Positions 53,617-64,000 of a DNA stretch of 64,000 nt are shown piece after piece. The position numbers were made by a program, and so were the translations under genes. This stretch comes from Cephalotus follicularis. Lineage: Eukaryota; Streptophyta; Magnoliopsida; Oxalidales; Cephalotaceae. The notes beneath the pieces were generated by a model. The model was not told the DNA's origin, made no database searches, and worked only from the letters and a program-made list of their open reading frames with translations. The stretch lies in contig BDDD01000910.1 of the NCBI GenBank assembly GCA_001972305.1, forward strand, positions 118,914 to 182,913. The letters are read 5' to 3'. How positions within the stretch are numbered: the stretch's first letter is position 1; each line of letters opens with the position of its first letter.

Positions 53617-56592
53617 ATGCCAAGAAGAAACAAAGCTTCGAAAATGCCGCAAATCGACGGTTCAAAGACGAGCTTCCTTCCTCAAGAACAAGGGTACATG
53701 GATCTTTGGTTTTATCTTTATGTTTATTAATTTTCTTTTTATATTTTTTCATCTTTAAGAGCTCTACACTTTTATTTTTTCTTTATATATATAAATTGTA
53801 ATTCTTGTATTGATATGTGAATTTACATTGGTGGCTTTGAACAGTTATTATGAAGGGGAACGTCTCGCTTGTTTTCTCAAATTAATTCAAAGGTAACAGT
53901 TTAAGTGCATTAGCAATGACTTCGAGTTTTAAAAAAAAAAAAATTTACTTTTTAATTTTACTGCTAATGCAGAATGATTAAATTTTTTCATTGTTGAGCA
54001 TTTTGTGAATTATTCTTTCTTCAGCTTGTTAAAAAGTTAATTGTGTCAGCCAGATTTGACTCATAAAGTCACTTATTTAGTTGACAAATTTAATGTTCAT
54101 TGATAGAATATGCGAGATCTATACTGATAAAATATCAAATTCAACGGTTGGGTCGGTTGAATTTAAAAATATTAGTGACAAGTGTAGTAATTAGGGCGAC
54201 CATGCATGATTTTATTATGCATTGACATGCATACCATATATATGAAAAGGTGAATATGGTAGATCATTTTTGTGGTGGATCGGTAAAAAACGACATGATC
54301 GTGATTTATATGTTCTAAATTCAGTCGTTGAATTTGATAATTTATATTTGTAGATCATATGTGTCAGTTTTTAAGTGAATTGAATCTTTTTAACTATTTT
54401 GTTTTCACATGATAATTTATAAAAAAAGGTTTCAGAAATTTGATGTGATGTTTCCTTATGTTGTCCAGGGAGATACTTTCAGCAAGGATTTCAGATGGAA
54501 ACTCCTTCCCTGAAAAAATATGGCTCAAGGTATTCCCCCCCCAATGTCTCTTTTTTAGTGGGACAATGACTTTAGAGAGTGTATTAGTGTTATGTTCTAA
54601 ACTTCATCAACCTCGCACTTGCTCATGTCACAGGACAACATAAGTTACATGGATATCACTAAAATACTTTGTTGAATCCCATGCCATGTTTACTTGTGTT
54701 GTCGTTATTATTTACGTACAAGTTGGGTTTAACTAAAAAAGCCCACATCCATGTAATAAGCCTATATATATGGCTTTTCTGTTTAGCATAACATACACAA
54801 TAAATCATTATTAAGTTACATGGTATCAGAGCTACCCTAAACAAAAAAAACACAGAAACCCTAAAAAAACAAAAAATACAGAAACCCTAAAAAAAAAAAC
54901 ACAGAAACCCTAAAAAAAAAAACCAGAAACCCTAGACACTAACCCTTCTGCGCCGCGCCTCCCCTAGCGCGCCATCCCTCCACAGCCTGGTTTGGCCTCC
55001 CCTAGCGCGCCGTCAGCTCGCCGGAGCACATTGAAGTGGATTGTCATTATGTTCGTGAAAAAGTTAATTGCGGGGAACTTAAATTAGTCCACACCCGTTC
55101 AGAAGAACAACTAGAAGACATCTTCACCAAGCCTCTTCGTAGTGGTCGAGTGTCTTATATTTGTCATCAGTTAGGACTATATGATATGTATGCCCCAACT
55201 TGAGGGGGAGTGTTGTCGTTATTATTTACGTACAAGTTGGGTTTAACTAAAAAAGCCCACATCCATGTAATAAGCCTATATATATGCCTTTTCTGTTTAG
55301 CATAACATACACAATAAATCATTATTAAGTTACAACTTGCCTATACTTTGGAATTTGAAGAGTGAAGAACTACACCTTGAGTATATTTTATTTTTCTAAA
55401 GATATTTTTTTCACAACATAATGGGGTGGTGTCTCTAATTTATGGCTTGTCATTTAGCAACAATTTGCAATAGGTGTCAATGACGTCACTCGCGTGCTTG
55501 AAAGAATGTCACCGATCGTTGGGGTTGGATGCTCTCCTCAACAACCTCATGCATTCTGCAGCAACCATAAAGGGCCTTCTGTTAGCCTTCAGGTAATACT
55601 GCTTCAGCTGGATTCGTTTGCTCGTGTAAAACACTTCAGTGCTATGTGAGTAATTCTGTATCACTGTATGCTTTACTAATTTTCTAATTTTTAAACACTT
55701 CTTCCAAATCTCCTGTATCTGCAAACAGAGATTATTATGAATGCATAACTGTGTATGTTAGATTTAACATATGACATGAACTGTTTCGTCATATGTAGCA
55801 GCTTAGAACTGAAACAATGCTGCTGCACCAAAGTAGTTTTTCAGCATTCTTAATTTCTTAATGTGATAAAGTGCCATCGCAATTATTTAGCTTTCATTTT
55901 GATATATACAACCTGATGGACAAATGGGATTTTTTTAGGGTTTTGAGCCATAACTTTGAGAATTTCTTAGTTAAGAACAAAACATTCACTACCTGTTTGT
56001 TATGATGCAAATTTAGTCAAATAATATACATTTCTAAGCAATTTTCTGCGACGGGAAACAAATATAGAAGGCTTGAACAAGTCAAAGCCTAGAGTAATAA
56101 TCTGGAATCCACCATAGATCTAGAGTCCACCACGATATAGAGAAAACTCTCGGAGAGAAATTTTTACAGATTCTAAAAATATCTTATTCTTGAGGCCATA
56201 TAACCTAATAAACTGAAGAATAGTATAATTTAAAGAGGATGATGAATTTTTATTGGATATGTAGGCCATTCTTGTAGCTTCTGACTGCAACCCAAGATTG
56301 CTAATCAAGCATTTGCCCAGTTTGGCCTCATCCAAGAAGGTACCTCTGTTTTTTGTCAATGATAAAAAAGGGGGATCTTTAAGATTAGGTGAACTTGTCA
56401 AGCTAAAAACTGCAATTGCCATAGGAGTAAAGGTAAGTGGTCATGATTGTAGTTGTTGTTATCCTGTTATAATCTCTATTCTAAGATGGAAATTTTTGTT
56501 TAATTTTTAGTTAATATCTTGTATAGGTCAAGGGAAATTCGATAAATGAAATTATGGAGAAAATTCTTCATGGCAACGAAATAAATTCTTGA
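53617..56592 (+). CDS. L7Ae-family RNA-binding protein, RPP38/POP3-like
   Basis: Six exons join in frame into 184 codons plus TGA: 53617-53693, 53845-53892, 54469-54529, 55458-55592, 56265-56432, 56527-56592. All five introns have GT-AG borders, and no stop or frameshift occurs. The start is a short basic N-terminus (MPRRNKASK). Residues 65-77 (FAIGVNDVTRVLE) and 133-163 (VPLFFVNDKKGGSLRLGELV..., AIAIGV) form the two signature parts of the L7Ae/L30e fold, which binds kink-turn RNA. The LAIGVNxVTRxLE pattern is closest to the RNase P/MRP subunit RPP38 group, so a role in tRNA or rRNA processing in the nucleolus is likely but inferred. Intron 3 holds a miniature copia element. The upstream UTR exon is shared with the LYR locus. 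Confidence 0.82.
54697..55334 (+). mobile_element. TRIM-like miniature copia element
   Basis: Two 124-bp LTRs (54697-54820 and 55211-55334) differ at one position and are flanked by ACTTG (54692-54696 and 55335-55339). The primer site TGGTATCAGAGC is at 54821-54832 and the polypurine tract TTGAGGGGGAG at 55200-55210. The 390-bp interior holds AAACCCTA repeats, GC-rich sequence, and the last about 50 codons of copia RNase H (EEQLEDIFTKPL near 55097). It cannot encode its own machinery. Near-identical LTRs suggest recent insertion. It lies in sense orientation in intron 3 of the L7Ae gene. Confidence 0.92.
54838..54935 (+). repeat. AAACCCTA (telobox-like) tandem repeat
   Basis: Four CAGAAACCCTA units separated by A-runs, just downstream of the primer site of the miniature element. 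Confidence 0.8.
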
Positions 56593-58539
56593 TTCGGAGT
56601 CCCTGAAGTCCACTAAGATGCTTGGAGCAGCATGTCAATGACCTACTGTATGCATGACAATGATGCAGTCACAACCGAATGAAAGAAACACTCTATTTGA
56701 GCACAGAATGAGCTATTGTAACGAATATAATTGCTCACCATTGTGGTAACAGTGGAAGCTCATATTTATCCTTCCCACAATGTTGGAGATGAGCAATTTC
56801 ATAAAGGGCTTGTCTAGATGTTGGTTGTAGTTGGAAACCTTTTGGAAGTAGCATTTACTATTCAATGAATTTATATACGTATTGATAGTGTCTTGAAAGA
56901 CATTTTCTGAATGGTTTACGGTTTATTGGGTGTATTCTTGTCTTGCAAATCGACTGACCAATGTGGCAATACTCACCAAGTCAGTAATTGGTGGCAATAC
57001 TCAGATATTCATTAAGGAGTCACTTAGTTTGCAGTAGTTGCATATGCCCTTCCATGATGTTCAGTTCTGTTTAACTTTCATCAAGCGTATGTGAGAGTAT
57101 ACTCTCACATTTGAGGGTTTGAGATACCCTAAAAGATAGGGGTATCTGACATACTGGATATGCTATATATCCTTTTTTTTTTAAAGGATTGAGTCATACC
57201 AAGCAAGTGTAAATTTACGAATGTTTTAGTATCACAGATGCATTCGCTAATATAGATGTATACCAAGCAACTTAAAGTTAGAATTTCATGATGAAAACCT
57301 CCTGTATTTTCACGGTAAATATTAATGGATGGGTTTTGAATGAAATTGACAAATCTACCCATTGTTTAACCTTCTTTAATACATCCATTTACACTTAACT
57401 TTTAAGCATTTTTTTTATTCTTTCTAAAACAAATTTATGCAGTCCCAAGTCCCAACTCATCTTTTTTTTTTTTTTAAAAAGAAAATTAGTTCTTAATTAA
57501 GGATAGATACACAATACAATTCAGAGATAAAGATGAAAACACGTATGCATCACTAGCAATACGTAATAAAATGTTAAAGGGTGTACTTCAACTAGGCGAG
57601 GTATTGAAGGATTGCATGAGGGAAAAATGATATGCGGATGGAATGACCGGGATTATCCTCTTGGCAAAGAGGAAAGGATGCTTGGCTACTCTGCACAGAA
57701 TGGGTACATATCTTGAGTGAGGTTTCATGGAGTGAGGAGAATCCGGAGACTTTGCAAGCTATCTGAAATGAAGTTAAGGTGAGATTAATACAATATTTTG
57801 AATCTATTTTCTTGTCATGTATGATGATTGACATGTTACTCTTTTTCACAAGCTTACACAAATGCTCCAGATGGGTTCAAGAAATTGCTAATCGATGATG
57901 AATTTGGGCTAACCAAACCAAAGATATGTTCCCGTTGTCCAAAAATCTTGAAATTTTTAATTGATTGTCGGTGTCCTACGAAACAAAGATTCGATACGTG
58001 TTAGAAAGATAAACATAAGAGTTTTTAAACAAAGACAAAAAAACATAAAGATAAAATAAAGAAAGTTTACAAACAGTATTCGACAGACGATGAGCACATT
58101 GCAAATCCCCTGCAGCATAGATATTGAATATGGGGGAAACATCTTAGATATTGGGGTCTGCTTGAGGTTGTGAAAGAGGCACAAATAAAAAAAAAAACAG
58201 CGATATGTCATGTGCTTTCCTGTGAGGATTAGGAGGGTGTAACGTTCGTGAGGAGGTTATCACTTTATTTACTGTTTGAAATGATTTTCTTGAGGAGCAT
58301 GATAGTTTTCAAGCAATGCAAATTGCTTTCAAATGGGTGGTAAGAGAGTATGTATATTGTTGGGTGGAGATACAATTTATTTAAAGTAGACAGACCGTTT
58401 AATCATACCTAACCGATATGCGATATGTTAACATCTTAACATCCACCCTTAGGGACAAATACAAAAAAAAAAAAATAACATGCGGAAAGCTTCAAACTAT
58501 TTTTAGTGGAATTATTAACGAAAAAACATGCTTTTAATT

Positions 58540-58800
58540 TTTACTATTATCATGTTTTTATTATAAAAAAATAAGGTTTTTTATTTTTTTTTTATTTTTT
58601 ATTTTTGTAATTTACGAGGATATATATATATATTGAGTTTATTTTACCTTCACTTGGTAGTAGCTTTTTTTACTTTTACTTTATCATGTTCTTTTTATTA
58701 TAAAAAAAAATAAAGGTTTTTGTTTTGTTTTGTTTTATTGTTTTTGTAGTTTATGAGAATATATATATTGGGTTTATTTTACCTTCACTTGGTATTAAGC
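58540..58800. repeat. Tandem duplication, about 120-150 bp
   Basis: Two copies of the block ending TTTATTTTACCTTCACTTGGTA (about 58635-58657 and 58769-58792), each with TTATTATAAAAAAA, TTTTTGTA and TATATATAT before it. Confidence 0.6.
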
Positions 58801-58977
58801 TTCTTTTATCTCTACTTGATATTGGGTTTCTTTTACCTTAATTTGATATTAGACTTTTTTAACGAGGCAAACTTAAAAAATAATAAAATATATAACTAAA
58901 TAGTATTAATGAATAATATTTCGTACAAAAGTTATCAGAGGCAATTGCCCCTGATCACTTATCAGTGGCTTCGCCAC

Positions 58978-59070
58978 TTCCCTCACGTGCAACGTGAAAT
59001 CAATTTAAGCACATAGGTTGTCATTTTAACACTCGGCCTCACGTGTAACGTGGAATCAATTTAAGCTAAC
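58978..59070. repeat. Direct repeat CTCACGTGNAACGTG
   Basis: CTCACGTGCAACGTGAAATC near 58982 and CTCACGTGTAACGTGGAATC near 59039, each followed by AATTTAAGC. A CACGTG core lies in each. Near 58955 a CAGTGGCTTCGCCACT stretch may be a decayed transposon end. Confidence 0.55.
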
Positions 59071-61103
59071 GATGAAAAAAGTTTAGGCCTGTCTAGTTTT
59101 GATGTTGTGATGAGACTTGACCTGGAACCTCAAAATCACACTTGTAAGGAAGAGGAACATCTCAATTACTTAAAAGAGGACATGGCCCTTGTATCTAACT
59201 GATGTGGCATAAGTTGATATCTTATCAGAAAGGATGCATAGAGAATTTAAGTAGCGGGAGGGAGCCGTTAAGTGCCCTTCAATTTGAACTAGCAAAAGCA
59301 ATGTATCCTTGCATAATATGGATTCCAAACACACATGTGAATAACGTTATCATAACAACCTTGCAAGTTTTCTAGCACAGGTGTTGAATTTTTTTGATCA
59401 AGCGAATTTATCAACCTCGAATGATTGAAGCTTTGATTAACTTCTTGTTTTTTATGGCCAAATATCCAATGTGTTCCTTGAACTTATAGCAGAAGTATCA
59501 ATTGTTTATCAGACTTTAAAACGATTCGAACGATGACTTAAACTGTTAATTTTAGCTCTGTTAATTACCGGACATGATGAAAAATCAAGAATAAGATAGT
59601 AGTTATATAGTATTTAGCAGAATTCTTCAAAGAAGATCGAGAGCATACCTAAATTGAAAGTTAAGTTTTTTCTCACGTCAAGTTTTTAATTGAGCCAAAA
59701 TTAATAGTTGATACATGTCTTCGATTAAGTCGCTTTAAAATCAGGAAGACAATTGATACTTTTACTATAGTTTTATGAGTCAAATTAGGTCTTAAGCCAT
59801 TTTTAATTAAAGATTGAGTCGGTTATATATGTTATCTTATTGAGAATTTTAATGATTATTTTTTTATTTGAAGGTTCATCTCTTCATGTATGCGTCATCG
59901 AATAGAAGTTGATTTTGGTTGATACTTGATTAATTTCTGTCTCTCTCTCTTTTGTTGTTATATTTATGTTTGTAAAAAAGTAACATGTAAACTTTAAAAT
60001 TCGATAAGTTGAATTATGTAAGATATTGATTCTGTTCTGTATGATGTTCAATTTTATGTTTAAGTTGTCTTACGAATTTAGATTTTTGATTAAGTTGGAT
60101 TACATATGTTTACTATATAATATTTGATTGTTTAATTGAAGTGTGAACCTATGCTGATAGTGGTTTAAAGTGAAGATTGAAAACGTGGAAGTGTAGATTG
60201 AAATTATTCAATAGGCAGGGACTGTGCAAATGAACATTAAATAATGTTTACTTCAAGCACTTAGGCGTTTGATAACGAAACATAAGATATTAAGTTTGAT
60301 TCGTATGGATGGCTAACTCATTTATATCTAGAATAAAAAAGATTTTCGTTTGATATATAACTTTGTAATTTAGCAATTTTTTATCACTTAACCTATCAAG
60401 TGATATCTTGATTTATCCATAGTATTACTTATCACTAAGTAAATAAAATAAGCACAAAAAAATTGTACCTTACAAAGTAAGATTGCAATAGATAAAATGA
60501 TCGCTGCAAACCAAGTGACACTATAAATACAATTCAGTATCTAATCTCACTTACCCTACTTACTTGCGTACTGTTGATGCAGAAATCTTCCCCACAACAG
60601 TATCCCGAGTGTAAGGGCTTGATTTGTTTAGGAAAACGCTGGTTTTATACTCCGAGATGTAGGTAGAAGATGGCTACGAATGTTTTCCCTACACAAATAC
60701 GTGGAAGGTCCAGGAGGTTGTTCTCTCGGGGACACTCCGACGCTCAAGTTAGACATTTACACAGTGAAAACAAGGCTCTTTGAGAGTAAAAATGGCTGAC
60801 ATGAGATATGTGTTTAATTCTTGTATTAATAGTGCTGGTTTGTAATTGTCTGAGCGTGAAGTGCAGAGGTGATAGTTGTCCCCTAAGGAAATGCCGAGGA
60901 TCTCGGGATTTCCCTTATCTCCACCTGATTTGTCGCTACTTTCCTTGTGGGTAGTTCAATTTATCTTATCTTCCATATTTAGGAAAGGTAAATCCCTGGA
61001 AAGTAGGCTGTTTTTATGGTCTCGTCCTGCCGAGGACGAGGAGAAAAAGGCTTCTGGTCATTTATCTTATTTAAGGTCTTCAAGTTCCATGGCTTCTTTT
61101 AGG

Positions 61104-61108
61104 GCTGA
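61104..61108. repeat. Left target-site duplication of B4
   Basis: GCTGA here and at 63900-63904. Confidence 0.88.
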
Positions 61109-61189
61109 TGTGATGACCCGAATTTTCAGTAAAGATATTAATTATGGGAAATGATTGCTATTGTATATTTTGGCAGATAGTTTAAGGGA

Positions 61190-61305
61190 CCCGTAGTATG
61201 ACCCTACGCTCGGGGAGTACGGGGGTTCCGCTCCCCGGTGAGCGGACGGGGGGACCCGCTGCCCGGACAGCGAGCGGGGGTTCAGGGGGCAGCGCCCCTA
61301 GAAGA
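61190..61305 (+). repeat. G-rich block in LTR B4
   Basis: Same block as 2105-2222 and reversed 22808-22912, ending CAGGGGGCAGCGCCCCTAG, a short perfect hairpin. Confidence 0.85.
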
Positions 61306-61346
61306 AAATTTTATTTGGATATTTGTTTTGGATGAATGTCATGCTG

Positions 61347-61605
61347 AAAACGTCGATCTAAAAGGCTAAAGTTGACAAAACTGTCTAAAGCGCCGACGGT
61401 TTAAGTGAAAGAGTCGACGCTTTGGGTAACGGTCGATGTCCAGATTTTGGACGTCGACGCGTTGAAGATTAATGTATTAGTTGACTTGGACGAAGACTTA
61501 AAGCGTCGACGCTTTGTAAGAAAGCGTCAACGCTTTAGTCGGGATAGAGGTGAAAAACGCTGGAAAAGCCCGTGACAGTCGACGCTTAGATGTAAAGAGT
61601 CGACG
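61347..61605. repeat. GTCGAC motif cluster in LTR B4
   Basis: About nine motifs, including AAGCGTCGACGCTTT at 61501-61515, ACGTCGACGCG near 61450 and CAGTCGACGCTT near 61577. Confidence 0.85.
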
Positions 61606-61914
61606 CTTTGCCCTGTGTCAGGTGCAGAATTATAAGTTTTTACCCCATTTTGGAGGAATTAAATGGTTTGTAGGGCACGTGTCAAGCAAGGAATGGATGA
61701 ATTATGATATTTTGCTACTATAGGGCAGGTGGCATCAGCTGAATTGATTGGATTCAATCACATGAAGGCAAGCTCACATGGGTGAGGTCATGGATGACAC
61801 CATGCAAGCTTGGCCTCCAAGTTTGGCTCTCCTATATATATGTATGTGCATTCTCAGCTGATGAAGGGCTGCAAAGAAAGAGAATTGAGTGTCTGAGAGG
61901 GGGGAAGAAACTTA

Positions 61915-62085
61915 TCTCATAAGCCATGGAAGAAACTTACCTCATAAGCCATGGAAACTTACCTCATAAGCCATGGAAACTTACCTCATAAGCCATGGAA
62001 ACTTACTTCATAAGCCATGGAAACTTACCTCATAAGCCATGGAAACTTACCTCATAAGCCATGGAAACTTACCTCATAAGCCATC
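61915..62085 (+). repeat. 22-bp minisatellite in LTR B4
   Basis: Eight near-identical units of GCCATGGAAACTTACCTCATAA, the first slightly longer. Each brings an NcoI-like CCATGG. It lies downstream of the TATA run, so it would be transcribed. Confidence 0.92.
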
Positions 62086-63904
62086 CTTCTATTTAATGGC
62101 AAAGAAGCTTGAAGTCAGTCATTTTTGGGCTGAGAAAGAGAGTACTCCTGCTGAGAATGAAGTGGAGAATTCGTGGGAGAGAAGAAGAGAAGGAGATCAA
62201 GTGAGGTAAGGAGATTCTATACCCATTTTATCAAAGTATTCCTCTGTTTTGATTCAAAATTATGCAGCAGATAGTTTAATTCATATCTTGCTGATTTCTT
62301 GATGAAATTTCAAATAGTTTAATGTTTTGAAAACCTCAAGATGTCTACTTTAACTTTTATGTTTTATGCATCTTGAGATTCTGTCGAATTCTTGATGAAA
62401 AGCTATGTTTTCTTCTACTGCTCAGGTCCGGTTTTCAAAAGGAAACTGCAACTTTAAAAATTTATCGCAGCTTCGTTTCTCAATGGAATTTTATGATTTT
62501 TATCTCTATAGATTCATTGAGATGTCTACTTTCACTTTGATGTTTTAAGTTTTCTATGAAAGTGATTATTTCTATATGAAATATATATTTTAGTGAAGTG
62601 GTGCGAAATTGTTTTCTAAAAGGTTTTTGAGTTAATTACTCAAAATGATGAGAAATGTTTTATGATTGTAAAATGAAATGAAATGAAGGTTTCTACATGA
62701 GAAACCAGTTTTAGAAAAGATTTACAATGATGTTTTATGAATGCTTTGAGCTGATCACTCAAAGTATATGATGAATGAACCGCCCTTGGATTGCGATCCA
62801 AGGGGAATGGAGCGAAATGCTCAATGTTAATGGAGCGAAAGGCTCAATGTTAAGGGAGCGTAAAGTGCTCGCGGATATGCATGTGATGTAAGGATAGTAA
62901 TCGGGGAGTGCACAATGCCCCTGTGAAGCGGTGTAAATGGGTTCATTAAGGGTTTTTAAACCACAAGTTTTATGAAAGGTTCTGGTTATGACCAGACAAT
63001 GGTTTTCAATGAAAGTATGTTTTCAAGTTTGGCTGAGATATATGCCACAAGAATGTATAAACGGAAAACGTTTTGATTGTTTTCAAGTATGCTGGTTATA
63101 TATACCAGAAAAGGTATGATTTTAGAAATGTTCTGGTTTTATAAAACTAGAAAATGATTTCCAAAGATATTATGAAAAGTATGATGTTGAAATGTTTTGA
63201 TATAAATTATCAAAAACAATGGATTTCGATAACGTTTTATGACTATGATTCTTACTGGGCTCTTAAAAGCTCACTCCTTTCAATGTCTTGTTTTTTCAAA
63301 TAAATCTTCCAGGAAACGCTGAACGTGAAGTTGCGAGCTTTAGTGGAAATTCGCCGAAAGAAGAGTAAGGAAAGGAAGTATATGCTATGAAGTTATGTTT
63401 TATGTCATATGTGTATGTTTTCCGCTGTGTAATGTTTTATGATAGACGGTGTATAGATGATATAGTATAGAAACAAATGCTATAGGTTATGATGTTTTTA
63501 TGTAAGATGATGATATCAAAGGTTATATTGAATATATTTGAGAGTATGAGAAGTTAATGATAAAGGTGAGTATATGATTATTTTACGATGTAATAAGTTT
63601 ATGTTTTTTGCTGTGAAAGGTTATATGTTAAGTGATGTACCAATGTAAAGGTATTAGAAACGATCATGATAATGAGAATATGACATTTTGAAATTGATGT
63701 TTCAAAGATATGAGTGTATGCGATCCTGTGAAGTTATTAAGTAATGATGTTAGATTTTAAATCTAAGTTGAGATTAAATGATATGAAATGGATCGTTAAA
63801 TGATTAAAAGATTTGACGGTCAAATGTTACACCCACGTAACGCACCGATCTTCGGAGCTCGCTTTGAGCTTAACGTGGACTCGAGTCGGGGGCGCTACAG
63901 CTGA

Positions 63905-64000
63905 CGCCTAAAGTAGTAAGTCATCTGCCAAACTGCCAAGGAAGGTATCTGCTAAAATGCATATGAGGAGGAAGACCTTTGGCTTGGTCCTCGGCACCAA
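63905..64000. other. Flank of B4, continues 60876-61108
   Basis: Rejoins the sequence left of B4. Too short to classify; no gene seen. Confidence 0.5.

Larger units (their letters stand above)
56593..61108. other. Intergenic DNA; no supported gene
   Basis: 56593 onward is presumably the 3' UTR and flank of the L7Ae gene. A 279-bp open frame at 60876-61154 has no domain and runs into the B4 insertion. Poly-T and poly-A runs are common. Two imperfect repeats are listed separately. Confidence 0.5.
61109..63899 (+). mobile_element. B4: solo LTR of gypsy family B
   Basis: TGTGATGACC to GGGCGCTACA, 2791 bp, with GCTGA duplications and no internal coding. Contains the G-rich block (about 61190-61305), GTCGAC motifs (61347-61605, exact GCGTCGACGC at 61503-61512), a TATATATAT run near 61833 and a 22-bp minisatellite (61915-62085). 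Its last 1.2 kb matches B1, and in reverse B3. Confidence 0.92.

Noticed and set aside
53562..53801. 79-codon open frame overlapping the first L7Ae coding exon
   Set aside because: It is in a different frame and runs through the splice donor into the intron.
57580..57790. Short stretch reading GLHEGKMICGWNDRD, faintly like a proteasome beta subunit
   Set aside because: Similarity is limited to a few residues, the next residues do not fit, and a stop follows.
58928..58975. CAGTGGCTTCGCCACT-like end as a second hAT terminus
   Set aside because: Too far from and too unlike the end at 39748 to be its partner, and no 8-bp duplication is seen.
60876..61154. 92-codon open frame with a Leu-rich start
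   Set aside because: No domain, and its end is created by the B4 solo LTR insertion.

Overview
The window is plant nuclear DNA: AT-rich, intron-bearing and dominated by nested LTR retrotransposons. Plant-type signs are iMet-tRNA primer sites (TGGTATCAGAG), chromodomain Ty3/gypsy elements resembling the Tekay/Del clade, Sirevirus-type Ty1/copia elements, a Tat/Ogre-like gag, and two recognisable plant genes. It looks like an angiosperm with a repeat-rich genome; I cannot name the species from sequence alone. No bacterial gene, CRISPR array, rRNA or tRNA was recognised.

Layout. 1-440 is the tail of a reversed copia element. 959-12744 is a complete but decayed gypsy element (A1) with 5-bp target duplications (ATTAG); its 5' LTR is split by a solo LTR (B1, 2018-3797, duplication TTTTT). 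13457-32325 is a stack of minus-strand gypsy pieces: an LTR-A end split by element E (14239-18200, duplication GATCA), RNase H/integrase, an LTR-C end, gag, LTR-C, LTR-B2, an integrase tail joined to a gag-protease half, LTR-A2, LTR-B3, integrase, and an LTR-D end. 32326-39347 is a truncated Sirevirus (Sire1), split in gag by a small non-autonomous relative (Sire2, 34922-37838, duplication GAAGA) that carries a plant-transposon-domain ORF. An inverted Sire LTR end and a possible hAT end follow, next to a broken FAD-monooxygenase exon (39764-40141).

40-61 kb is lower in retroelements and holds the host genes: an intact LYR-motif protein ORF (43694-44155) and a six-exon L7Ae-family gene (53617-56592) that reads through without a stop and whose third intron contains a 638-bp miniature copia element. 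The two genes are preceded by homologous leader segments (about 41157-41600 and 52277-52800). Between them lie a decayed copia-type gag and a Tat-like gag remnant with tandem arrays. The end is a 2.8-kb solo LTR (B4, 61109-63899, duplication GCTGA).

The most unusual pattern is in the LTRs. Unrelated gypsy and copia LTRs carry many copies of palindromes centred on GTCGAC, in two flavours (GCGTCGACGC and CAGTCGACTG), each flavour found in both superfamilies. A G-rich, hairpin-prone block of about 110 bp recurs in three family-B LTRs.
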